From: Sipunculus nudus
Lineage: Eukaryota; Annelida; Sipuncula; Golfingiida; Sipunculidae
Assembly (NCBI GenBank): GCA_026874595.1
Contig: CM049307.1
Coordinates: 45,197,678 to 45,261,677 of the forward strand
DNA: 64,000 nucleotides
Direction: 5' to 3'
A program made the translations under genes and the position numbers. Below, piece by piece: positions 37,754-49,370 of this stretch. The stretch's first letter is position 1. Every line of letters begins with the position of its first letter. The notes under the pieces are model-generated. The model was not told the DNA's origin and ran no database searches. It saw only the letters and a list, made by a program, of their open reading frames with translations.

Positions 37754-38501
37754 AGAACGACATTTTACTAATAATTACATATTTCTGCTCCTGAATCACT
37801 GTATAATACGTTCTTAACCGAAATTCATCTCTGAATACAATCTGGGTAATCTGCTGAGATTTATATAGGAAAGTAACAACAACCTTTTAGTTCCTCGAAA
37901 TATCACCGCGGCCCTGCAAGCAAGGTCAGGTGAGGCACTTGAGCAAAATATGCCTTCTTGTTGAGCTGACAACCGTCCCTAAACGGTCGATGTTTTGAAA
38001 AAGAAAACCCGAGTCCGATAAGAACCACAATGCCGACATCGGTATAATGCTACATCGGCAGAAACTTTTAAATTTAACATTCAGATAATGATATATAGAA
38101 TTTGATTTTCGTTTCTTGCATTTTCAATATAGGCCTACAATTCTTATTCGCCATAACATTGTAATACTGTATCTGTTTTGCTTCAGTGAATGGTGCTGTA
38201 ATTAACACATTCCTTATTTCCCATAGTCAGGCGTCATATGAATCGTCCCTGAACTTCTACTGTTGAGTCATACTGATACATGTGTATTGTTGTGGAACGT
38301 TATAGTGATGGTTTGATCATGAAGAGTCTCACACACTTGATGAAGCTATATGTAATATTGGTGTGAATGAGTAGGGCACAATGGGTTAAACATTACGTCA
38401 GCAATTCGAATAACGTGTTGAAAGGTTTGGAAATTCATCACTCCAGTGCACACGAGTGTTCACCGTCTCTTAAAATATGACACGCCATCGATGACACGTG
38501 C

Positions 38502-38574
38502 GCCTCCGTGGCCTAATGGATAAGGCACCGGCCTCCTAAGCCGGGGATTGCGGGTTCGAGTCCCGTCGGAGGTG
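38502..38574 (+). tRNA. tRNA-Arg(CCU), A type, intact
   Basis: Identical to consensus. It lies 821 bp after the previous gene because the (TA)n region is deleted (junction near 38400). Confidence 0.95.
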
Positions 38575-39405
38575 AGGTCCGTCGTTTTACTTTTAATTAA
38601 ATGATTCGGTACAAAGTACGTTTTTCAACCTATTCATCTGACGATACAACGAACTTTAATATCTGCAATGAATAGGTCAATTTAACATTCACTTATTATC
38701 TACTCCCAGGAAATGTCATTTCGCGACCTTGCGTGCCAGGTAATTTCAAGGACATGATCACTATGTCCCTCACGTTTTTGAGTTGACAAACATCGGTCAA
38801 TGCTTTGATAAAGAAATCCCGCCAAGTGCAATGAGAAAAAGGCATACACAAAACAGGTAAGATTCCACCAAAATATATTTTTCCTTGTATAATTATTATT
38901 TACGTGCATTTTTATTTACAATTATTTTCTATCACTTACTTGTTATTTGTATATGTTATTTTATTTCAGTGAGTTGTGTTGTCGTTTTTTGCTTACAGTC
39001 AACCCAGTCAAATTAAAATAGACAGGGTAAATGCATCGCTCCTATAGTTCTGCCAATAAGTCGCATTGACTCATATTTTCTGGAATCCACCGTTATGATA
39101 GTTTGATGATGAAGGAGCTAACATAAATCATGTATAATATTGGTATTTGTAAGTTAGATAATAGCTTAGAATCTACGGTAAGATGTATGATTGTCAAAAC
39201 GGTTGTGTAAGTGTATATTATCTCATATTTATTTCAATGTCAAGGTTCATTGTAAAATCTTATTGATAATGAATAATCTGAAGTTAAATGAATAGCTTAA
39301 GATTTAAGGTTGTCCCTGAAATTGTAACATCACTAATCGGTCAGTTACAATTACTGGCATATATATAAACCAAAAGTGACTGACAAAAGTGCGAAACAGC
39401 CGTGT

Positions 39406-39411
39406 GCCTCC
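39406..39411 (+). pseudogene. tRNA-Arg stub, deleted B-type gene
   Basis: Only the first bases of the tRNA (gcctcc) remain after the B upstream flank 'gcgaaacagccgtgt'. They are fused directly to 'ttttagttcctcg', which normally lies ~180 bp past the gene. A second deletion just upstream removed ~120 bp of the B flank. Confidence 0.85.
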
Positions 39412-39870
39412 TTTTAGTTCCTCGAAATATCACCGCGGCCCTGCAAGCAAGGTCAGGTGAGGCACTTGAGCAAAATATGCCTTCTTGTTGAGCTGACAAC
39501 CGTCATTAAAAGGTCGATGTTTTAGAAAAAGAAAACCCGACTCCGATAAGACCCACAATGCCGACATCGGTAGAATGCTACATCGGCAGAAGCTTTTAAA
39601 TTTAACATTCAGATAATGATATATAGAATTTGATTTTCGTTTCTTGCATTTTCAAAATAGGCCTACAATTCTTATCCACCATAACATGGTAATATTGTAT
39701 CTGTTTTGCTTCAGTGAATGGTGCTGTAATTAACACATTCCTTATTTCCCATAGTCAGGCGTCATATGAATCGTCCCTGAACTTCTACTGTTGAGTCATA
39801 CTGATACATTTGGAAATTCATCACTCCAGTGCACACGAGTGTTCACCGTCTCTTAAAATATGACACGTGC

Positions 39871-39941
39871 GCCTGTGGCCTAATGGATAAGGCACCGGCC
39901 TCCTAAGCCGGGGATTGCGGGTTCGAGTCCCGTCGGAGGTG
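39871..39941 (+). pseudogene. tRNA-Arg(CCU), A/B chimera, 71 nt
   Basis: Upstream flank is A type (gacacgtgc), downstream flank B type (agaccgacatttt). The acceptor stem has lost CC (GCCT-GTGG). Body otherwise consensus. Formed by recombination between halves inside the tRNA. Confidence 0.82.
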
Positions 39942-40878
39942 AGACCGACATTTTACTAATAATTACATATTTCTGCTCCTGAATCACTGCATAATACGTT
40001 CTTAACCGAAATTCATCTCTGAATACAATCTGCGTAATCTGCTGAGATTAATACAGGAAGGTAACAACAACCTTTTAGTTCCTCGAAATATCACCGCGGC
40101 CCTGCAAGCAAGGTCAGGTGAGGCACTTGAGCAAAATATGCCTTCTTGTTGAGCTGACAACCGTCCCTAAAAGGTCGATGTTTTGAAAAAGAAAACCCGA
40201 CTCCGATAAGACCCACAATGCCGACATCGGTAGAATGCTACATCGGCAGAAGCTTTTAAATTTAACATTCAGATAATGATATATAGAATTTGATTTTCGT
40301 TTCTTGCATTTTCAATATAGGCCTACAATTCTTATTCACCTTAACATTGTAATATTGTATCTGTTTTGCTTCAGTGAATGGTGCTGTAATTAACACATTC
40401 CTTATTTCCCATGGTCAGGCGTCATATGAATCGTCCCTGAACTTCTACTGTTGAGTCATACTGATACATGTGTATTGTTGTGGAACGTTATAGTGATGGT
40501 TTGATCATGAAGAGTCTCACACACTTGATGAAGCTATATGTAATATTAGTGTGAAAGAGTAGGGCACATTGGATTAAAGAGTAGGTCAGACTACACGGAT
40601 ATCACAGTTATTACATAGATGTATATATAATATTTACAAGGTAAATCTGTTTAATAATAAAAATCTTTGTGAAATCTAATTCTAAATATATTTTCTCCAT
40701 TTAAATGAAAAGTGTTATATTTTAGGGTTATCCATAAAATTGAAATATTGCAATAAAGTTTAATCATAAATACAAAAGGAAAAAAACCGTAGCAATTCGA
40801 ATCACGTGTTGAAAGGTTTGGAAATTCATCACTCCAGTGCACACGAGTGTTCAACGTCTCTTCAAATATGACACGTGC

Positions 40879-40949
40879 GCCTGTGGCCTAATGGATAAGG
40901 CACCGGCCTCCTAAGCCGGGGATTGCGGGTTCGAGTCCCGTCGGAGGTG
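40879..40949 (+). pseudogene. tRNA-Arg(CCU), A/B chimera, 71 nt
   Basis: Same chimera and CC deletion as 39871, spaced 1008 bp from it. Confidence 0.82.
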
Positions 40950-41624
40950 AGACCGACATTTTACTAATAATTACATATTTCTGCTCCTGAATCACTGCAT
41001 AATACGTTCTTAACCGAAATTCATCTCTGAATACAATCTGCGTAATCTGCTGAGATTAATATAGGAAGGTAACAACAACCTTTTAGTTCCTCGAAATATC
41101 ACCGCGGCCCTGCAAGCAAGGTCAGGTGAGGCACTTGAGCAAAATATGCCTTCTTTTTGAGCTGACAACCGTCACTAAAAGGTCGATGTTTTGAAAAAGA
41201 AAACCCGAGTCCGATAAGACCCACAATGCCGACATAGGTAGAATGCTACATCGGCAGAAACTTTTAAATTTAACATTCAGATAATTATATATAGAATTTG
41301 ATTTTCGTTTCTTGCATTTTCAATATAGGCCTACAATTCTTATCCACCATAACATTGTAATATTGTATCTGTTTTGCTTCAGTGAATGGTGCTGTAATTA
41401 ACACATTCCTTATTTCCCATAGTAAGGCGTCATATGAATCGTCCCTGAACTTCTACTGTTGAGTCATACTGATACATGTGTATTGTTGTTGAACGTTATA
41501 GTGATGGTTTGATCATGAAGAGTCTCATACACTTGATGAAGCTATATGTAATATTGGTGTGAATAAGTAGGGCACAATGGGTTAAACAGTACGTCAGACT
41601 ACACGGATATCACAGTTATTACAT

Positions 41625-41688
<64 letters not shown>

Positions 41689-41947
41689 TACAAGGTAAAT
41701 CTGTTTAATAATAAAAACTCTTTGTGAAATCTAATTCTAAATATATTTTCTCCATTTAAATGAAAAGTGTTATATTTTAGGGTTATCCATGAAATTGAAA
41801 TATTGCAATAAAGTTTAATCATAAATACAAAAGGAAAAAAACCGTAGCAATTCGAATCACGTGTTGAAAGGTTTGGAAATTCATCACTCCAGTGCACACG
41901 AGTGTTCACCGTCTCTTAAAATATGACACGCCACTGCTGACACGTAC

Positions 41948-42020
41948 GCTTCCGTGGCCTAATGGATAAGGCACCGGCCTCCTAAGCCGGGGATTGAGGG
42001 TTCGAGTCCCGTCGGAGGTA
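41948..42020 (+). pseudogene. tRNA-Arg(CCU), A type, degraded
   Basis: Acceptor GCTTCCG, T-stem GAGGG against CCCGT with an A:G mismatch, discriminator A instead of G. Confidence 0.7.
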
Positions 42021-42931
42021 AAGTCCGTCGTTTTACTTTTAATTAAATGATTCGGTACAAAGTACGTTCTTCAACCTATTCATCTGACGATACAACGAAC
42101 TTTAATATCTGCAATGAATAGGTCAATTTAACATTCACTTATTATCTACTCCCTAGAAATGTCATTTCGCGACCTTGCGTGCCAAGTAATTTCAAGGACA
42201 TGATCACTATGTCCCTCACGTTTTTGAGTTGACAAACATCGGTCGATGTTTTGATAAAGAAATCCCGCCAAGTGCAATGAGAAAAAGGCATACACAAAAC
42301 AGGTAAGATTCCACCAAAATATATTTTTCCTTGTATAATTATTATTTACGTGCATTTTTATTTACAATTATTTTCTATCACTAACTTGTTATTTGTATAT
42401 GTTATTTTATTTCAGTGAGTTGTGTTGTCGTTTTTTGCTAACAGTCAACCCAGTCAAATTAAAATAGACAGGGTAAATGCATCGCTCCTATAGTTCTGCC
42501 AATAAGTCACATTGACTCATATTTTCTGGAATCCACCGTTATGATAGTTTGATGATGAAGGAGCTAACATAAATCATGTATAATATTGGTATTTGTAAGT
42601 TAGATAATAGCTTAGAATCTACGGTAAGATGTATGATTGTCAAAACGGTTGTGTAAGTGTATATTATCTCATATTTATTTCAATGTCAAGGTTCATTGTA
42701 AAATCTTATTGATAATGAATAATCTGAAGTTAAATGAATAGCTTAAGATTTAAGCTTGTCCCTGAAATTGTAACATCACAAATCGGTCAGTTACAATTAC
42801 TGGCATATATACAAACCAACTATAGGAATATAGCGTTGAAGTCTGTTCAAAGCCCAAGAAATCCATCGTGTCAGTGCTCAGCGATCTTTCACGGTCACTG
42901 AAGATCTGACAAAAGTGCGAAACAGCCGTGT

Positions 42932-43004
42932 GCCTCCGTGGCCTAATGGATAAGGCACCGGCCTCCTAAGCCGGGGATTGCGGGTTCGAGTCCCGTCGGA
43001 GGTG
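42932..43004 (+). tRNA. tRNA-Arg(CCU), B type, intact
   Basis: Identical to consensus, T4 terminator follows. First of another 760-bp B-B pair. Confidence 0.95.
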
Positions 43005-43691
43005 AGACCGACATTTTACTAATAATTACATATTTCTGCTCCTGAATCACTGCATAATACGTTCTTAACCGAAATTCATCTCTGAATACAATCTGGGTAA
43101 TCTGCTGAGATTAATATAGGAAGGTAACAACAACCTTTTAGTTCCTAGAAATATCACCGCGGCCCTGCAAGCAAGGTCAGGTGAGGCACTTGAGCAAAAT
43201 ATGCCTTCTTGTTGAGCTGACAACCGTCACTAAAAGGTCGATGTTTTGAAAAAGAAAACCCGACTCCGATAAGACCCACAATGCCGACATCGGTAGAATG
43301 CTACATCGGCAGAAGCTTTTAAATTTAACATTCAGATAATGATATATAGAATTTGATTTTCGTTTCTTGCATTATCAATATAGGCCTACAATTCTTATCC
43401 ACCATAACATGGTAATATTGTATCTGTTTTGCTTCAGTGAATGGTGCTGTAATTAACACATTCCTTATTTCCCATAGTCAGGCGTCATATGAATCGTCCC
43501 TGAACTTCTACTGTTGAGTCATACTGATACATGTGTATTGTTGTGGAACGTTATAGTGATGTTTTGATCATGAAGAGTCTCACACACTGAAAGTGTTGAA
43601 GTCTGTTCAAAGCCCAAGAAATCCATCGTGTCAGTGCTCAACGATCTTTCAGGGTCACTGAAGATCTGACAAATGTGCGAAACAGCCGTGT

Positions 43692-43764
43692 GCCTCCGTG
43701 GCCTAATGGATAAGGCACCGGCCTCCTAAGCCGGGGATTGCGGGTTCGAGTCCCGTCGGAGGTG
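43692..43764 (+). tRNA. tRNA-Arg(CCU), B type, intact
   Basis: Identical to consensus. Second of the B-B pair, with the same deletion junction as at 25000 and 27803. Confidence 0.95.
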
Positions 43765-44439
43765 AGACCGACATTTTACTAATAATTACATATTTCTGCT
43801 CCTGAATCACTGCATAATACGTTCTTAACCGAAATTCATCTCTGAATACAATCTGCGTAATCTGCTGAGATTAATATAGGAAGGTAACAACAACCTTTTA
43901 GTTCCTCGAAATATCACCGCGGCCCTGCAAGCAAGGTCAGGTGAGGCACTTGAGCAAAATATGCCTTCTTGTTGAGCTGACAACCGTCACTAAAAGGTCG
44001 ATGTTTTGAAAAAGAAAACCCGAGTCCGATAAGACCCACAATGCCGACATCGGTAGAATGCTACATCGGCAGAAACTTTTAAATTTAACATTCAGATAAT
44101 GATATATAGAATTTGATTTTCTTTTCTTGCATTTTCAATATAGGCCTACAATTCTTATCCACCATAACATTGTAATATTGTATCTGTTTTGCTTCAGTGA
44201 ATGGTGCTGTAATTAACACATTCCTTATTTCCTATAGTCCGGCGTCATATGAATCGTCCCTGAACTTCTACTGTTGAGTCATACTGATACATGTGTATTG
44301 TTGTGGAACGTTATAGTGATGGTTTGATCATGAAGAGTCTCACACACTTGATGAAGCTATATGTAATATTGGTGTGAATGAGTAGGGCACAATGGGTTAA
44401 ACAGTACGTCAGACTACACGGATATCACAGTTATTACAT

Positions 44440-44495
<56 letters not shown>

Positions 44496-44754
44496 TACAA
44501 GGTAAATCTGTTTAATAATAAAAACTCTTTGTGAAATCTAATTCTAAATATATTTTCTCCATTTAAATGAAAAGTGTTATATTTTAGGGTTATCCATGAA
44601 ATTGAAATATTGCAATAAAGTTTAATCATAAATACAAAAGGAAAAAAACCGGAGCAATTCGAATCACGTGTTGAAAGGTTTGGAAATTCATCACTCCAGT
44701 GCACACGAGTTTTCACCGTCTCTTAAAATATGACACGCCATCGATGACACGTGC

Positions 44755-44827
44755 GCCTCCGTGGTCTAATGGATAAGGCACCGGCCTCCTAAGCCGGGGA
44801 TTGCGGGTTTGAGTCCCGTCGGAGGTG
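44755..44827 (+). tRNA. tRNA-Arg(CCU), A type, T-loop and D-stem variant
   Basis: GTCT D-stem and C56-to-T T-loop, as at 32605 and 34656. Confidence 0.7.
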
Positions 44828-45742
44828 AGGTCCGTCGTTTTACTTTTAATTAAATGATTCGGTACAAAGTACGTTCTTCAACCTATTCATCTGACGATAC
44901 AACGAACTTTAATATCTGCAATGAATAGGTCAATTTAACATTCACTTATTATCTACTCCCTAGAAATGTCATTTCGCGACCTTGCGTGCCAGGTAATTTC
45001 AAGGACATGATCACTATGTCCCTCACGTTTTTGAGTTGACAAACATCGGTCGATGTTTTGATAAAGAAATCCCGCCAAGTGCAATGAGAAAAAGGCATAC
45101 ACAAAACAGGTAAGATTCCACCAAAATATATTTTTCCTTGTATAATTATTATTTACGTGCATTTTTATTTACAATTATTTTCTATCACTTACTTGTTATT
45201 TGTATATGTTATTTTATTTCAGTGAGTTGTGTTGTCGTTTTTTGCTTACAGTCAACCCAGTCAAATTAAAATAGACAGGGTAAATGCATCGCTCCTATAG
45301 TTCTGCCAATAAGTCACATTGACTCATATTTTCTGGAATCCACCGTTATGATAGTTTGATGATGAAGGAGCTAACATAAATCATGTATAATATTGGTATT
45401 TGTAAGTTAGATAATAGCTTAGAATCTACGGTAAGATGTATGATTGTCAAAACGGTTGTGTAAGTGTATATTATCTCATATTTATTTCAATGTCAAGGTT
45501 CATTGTAAAATCTTATTGATAATGAATAATCTGAAGTTAAATGAATAGCTTAAGATTTAAGTTTGTCCCTGAAATTGTAACATCACAAATCGGTCAGTTA
45601 CAATTACTGGCATATATACAAACCAACTATAGGAATACTGAAAGTGTTGAAGTCTGTTCAAAGCCCAAGAAATCCATCGTGTCAGTGCTCAGCGATCTTT
45701 CAGGGTCACTGAAGATCTGACAAAAGTGCGAAACAGCCGTGT

Positions 45743-45815
45743 GCCTCCGTGGCCTAATGGATAAGGCACCGGCCTCCTAAGCCGGGGATTGCGGGTTCGA
45801 GTCCCGTCGGAGGTG
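45743..45815 (+). tRNA. tRNA-Arg(CCU), B type, intact
   Basis: Identical to consensus, T4 terminator follows. Confidence 0.95.
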
Positions 45816-46485
45816 AGACCGACATTTTACTAATAATTACATATTTCTGCTCCTGAATCACTGCATAATACGTTCTTAACCGAAATTCATCTCTGAATAC
45901 AATCTGGGTAATCTGCTGAGATTAATATAGGAAGGTAACAACAACCTTTTAGTTCCTCGAAATATCACCGCGGCCCTGCAAGCAAGGTCAGGTGAGGCAC
46001 TTGAGCAAAATATGCCTTCTTGTTGAGCTGACAACCGTCCCTAAAAGGTCGATGTTTTGAAAAAGAAAACCCGACTCCGATAAGACCCACAATGCCGACA
46101 TCGGTATAATGCTACATCGGCAGAAACTTTTAAATTTAACATTCAGATAATGATATATAGAATTTGATTTTCGTTTCTTGCATTTTCAATATAGGCCTAC
46201 AATTCTTATTCGCCATAACATTGTAATACTGTATCTGTTTTGCTTCAGTGAATGGTGCTGTAATTAACACATTCCTTATTTCCAATAGTCAGGCGTCATA
46301 TGAATCGTCCCTGAACTTCTACTGTTGAGTCATACTGATACATGTGTATTGTTGTGGAACGTTATAGTGATGGTTTGATCATGAAGAGTCTCACACACTT
46401 GATGAAGCTATATGTAATATTGGTGTGAATGAGTAGGGCACAATGGGTTAAACATTACGTCAGACTGCACAGATATCACAGTTAT

Positions 46486-46532
<47 letters not shown>

Positions 46533-46790
46533 TACAAGGTAAATCTGTTTAATAATAAAAACTCTTTGTGAAATCTAATTCTAAATATATTTTCTCCATT
46601 TAAATGAAAAGTGTTATATTTTAGGGTTATCCATGAAATTGAAATATTGCAATAAAGTTTAATCATAAATACAAAAGGAAAAAACCGTAGCAATTCGAAT
46701 CACGTGTTGAAAGGTTTGGAAATTCATCACTCCAGTGCACACGAGTGTTCACCGTCCCTTAAAATATGACACGCCATCTATGACACGTGC

Positions 46791-46863
46791 GCCTCCGTGG
46801 CCTAATGGATAAGGCACCAGCCTCCTAAGCCGGGGATAGCGGGTTCGAGTCCCGTCGGAGGTG
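46791..46863 (+). tRNA. tRNA-Arg(CCU), A type, anticodon-stem mismatch
   Basis: CCAGC for CCGGC places one A:C mismatch in the middle of the anticodon stem. The variable loop has GGATA for GGATT. Function uncertain. Confidence 0.65.
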
Positions 46864-47689
46864 AGGTCCGTCGTTTTACTTTTAATTAAATGATTCGGTA
46901 CAAAGTACGTTTTTCAACCTATTCATCTGACGATACAACGAACTTTAATATCTGCAATGAATAGGTCAATTTAACATTCACTTATTATCTACTCCCTAGA
47001 AATGTCATTTCGCGACCTTGCGTGCCAGGTAATTTCAAGGACATGATCACTATGTCCCTCACGTTTTTGAGTTGACAAACATCGGTCGATGTTTTGATAA
47101 AGAAATCCCGCCAAGTGCAATGAGAAAAAGGCATACACAAAACAGGTAAGATTCCACCAAAATATATTTTTCCTTGTATAATTATTATTTACGTGCATTT
47201 TTATTTACAATTATTTTCTATCACTTACTTGTTATTTGTATATGTTATTTTATTTCAGTGAGTTGTGTTGTCGTTTTTTGCTTACAGTCAACCCAGTCAA
47301 ATTAAAATAGACAGGGTAAATGCATCGCTCCTATAGTTCTGCCAATAAGTCACATTGACTCATATTTTCTGGAATCCACCGTTATGATAGTTTGATGATG
47401 AAGGAGCTAACATAAATCATGTATAATATTGGTATTTGTACGTTAGATAATAGCTTAGAATCTACGGTAAGATGTATGATTGTCAAAACGATTGTGTAAG
47501 TGTATATTATCTCATATTTATTTCAATGTCAAGGTTCATTTTAAAATCTTATTGATAATGAATAATCTGAAGTTAAATAAATAGCTTAAGATTTAATGTT
47601 GTCCCTGAAATTGTAACATCACAAATCGGTCAGTTACAATTACTGGCATATATATAAACCAAAAGTGACTGACAAAAGTGCGAAACAGC

Positions 47690-47695
47690 CGTGTG
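47690..47695 (+). pseudogene. tRNA-Arg stub, second copy of deleted B-type gene
   Basis: Same double deletion as the stub at 39406: 'gccgtgtgcctcc' fused to 'ttttagttcctcg'. The surrounding block is a copy of the one at 39360. Confidence 0.83.
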
Positions 47696-48507
47696 CCTCC
47701 TTTTAGTTCCTCGAAATATCACCGCGGCCCTGCAAGCAAGGTCAGGTGAGGCACTTGAGCAAAATATGCCTTCTTGTTGAGCTGACAACCGTCACTAAAA
47801 GGTCGATGTTTTAGAAAAAGAAAACCCGACTCCGATAAGACCCACAATGCCGACATCGGTAGAATGCTACACCAGCAGAAGCTTTTAAATTTAACATTCA
47901 GATAATGATATATAGAATTTGATTTTCGTTTCTTGCATTTTCAAAATAGGCCTACAATTCTTATCCACCATAACATGGTAATATTGTATCTGTTTTGCTT
48001 CAGTGAATGGTGCTGTAATTAACACATTCCTTATTTCCCATAGTCAGGCGTCATATGAATCGTCCCTGAACTTCTACTATTGAGTCATACTGATACATGT
48101 GTATTGTTGTGGAACGTTATAGTGATGGTTTGATCATGAAGAGTCTCACACACTTGATGAAGCTATATGTAATATTAGTGTGAAAGAGTAGGGCACATTG
48201 GATTAAAGAGTAGGTCAGACTACACGGATATCACAGTTATTACATAGATGTATATATAATATTTACAAGGTAAATCTGTTTAATAATAAAAATCTTTGTG
48301 AAATCTAATTCTAAATATATTTTCTCCATTTAAATGAAAAGTGTTATATTTTAGGGTTATCCATAAAATTGAAATATTGCAATAAAGTTTAATCATAAAT
48401 ACAAAAGGTAAAAAACCGTAGCAATTCGAATCACGTGTTGAAAGGTTTGGAAATTCATCACTCCAGTGCACACGAGTGTTCACCGTCTCTTAAAATATGA
48501 CACGTGC

Positions 48508-48578
48508 GCCTGTGGCCTAATGGATAAGGCACCGGCCTCCTAAGCCGGGGATTGCGGGTTCGAGTCCCGTCGGAGGGG
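48508..48578 (+). pseudogene. tRNA-Arg(CCU), A/B chimera, last in array
   Basis: 71-nt chimera with the CC acceptor deletion as at 39871. The 3' acceptor strand ends GGAGGGG, a further change. Last tRNA locus of the array. Confidence 0.8.
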
Positions 48579-48825
48579 AGACCGACATTTTACTAATAAT
48601 TACATATTTCTGCTCCTGAATCACTGCATAATACGTTCTTAACCGAAATTCATCTCTGAATACAATCTGCGTAATCTGCTGAGATTAATACAGGAAGGTA
48701 ACAACAACCTTTTAGTTCCTCGAAATATCACCGCGGCCCTGCAAGCAAGGTCAGGTGAGGCACTTGAGCAAAATATGCCTTCTTGTTGAGCTGACAACCG
48801 TCACTAAAAGGTCGATGTTTTGAAT

Positions 48826-49370
48826 GAAAACCTTTTAGTTCCTGAAACTAAAAGAAAAAGTAATTAGAAAAAAGCAGACCTCCGCCAAAGCAGCTCATTA
48901 AGGGGAAACGACCCTTCTACCGATGGAATTTTTTATTTTGCACATGATAACTTAATGCCATACTTTGTTAATTATTAAATAGATTTTGGCGGTCAATGTG
49001 CTAATTTTTGCAGTTTTTGACTTTGGAAATGGACCCTAGTGGTGGGTTTTTAAATGATTTTATAACTATGGGGAAAACAAAAGTTACATATTTAAGAAAA
49101 TTGACCAATAGATTTTTTTTTCATAATACTCAAAATAAACATGCAGAATTTAAAATTAATCTTGTTAAAAGACAAAAATGTGTATGTCAATGGGTTAAAT
49201 TTTATAAAACCATGAAAAATGTGAAAGTTTAGAGATTACTAGTTTAGTAAAGCCCCCACAAGTGGCACTGGCGATTGTGAGACAGAGAGCCAGGCCACAT
49301 GTGAATATCTGCTAGGGTCAACAATTTGTAAGTTAGACTGACGCATTATTTTCACTATATATTATCATTG
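48826..49370. other. Right edge of array and unassigned sequence
   Basis: The array text stops at about 48824 in 'ggtcgatgttttga' and is followed by CTTTTAGTT/AAACTAAAAG, a fold-back made from the array phrase 'ccttttagttcct'. 'gacctccgccaaag' near 48878 is the inverse of 'cttggcggagg' near 51000. A 74-codon open frame at 49008-49232 has AT-rich, lysine-rich content and no recognised domain. Confidence 0.5.

Larger units (their letters stand above)
18184..48825 (+). repeat. Tandem tRNA-Arg(CCU) satellite array
   Basis: About 30.6 kb of tandem repeats. The main unit is ~2052 bp (19251 to 21303, 21303 to 23355) and contains two tRNA-Arg(CCU) genes spaced 988 and ~1064 bp. Half A is followed by AGGTCCGTCGTTTTAC and half B by AGACCGACATTTTAC, so each gene has a T4 Pol III terminator 9-11 nt downstream. 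The halves share diverged text ('gttgac'/'gctgac', 'ggtcgatgttttga', 'aagaaa...cccg'), so the unit is a dimer of one ancestral ~1-kb monomer. A (TA)n tract sits at a fixed place before each A gene. There are 30 tRNA loci and two stubs. Several spacings are shortened (760, 821) or lengthened (1600) by deletions. Confidence 0.96.

Noticed and set aside
18991-48483. Repeated minus-strand open frames of 67-76 codons in every array unit (beginning MNTRVHW and MHVNNN)
   Set aside because: They are identical because the DNA repeats are near-identical, the same stops recur in step, and differences between units do not favour silent sites. They carry no domain, and some units break them. Treated as by-products of the satellite.
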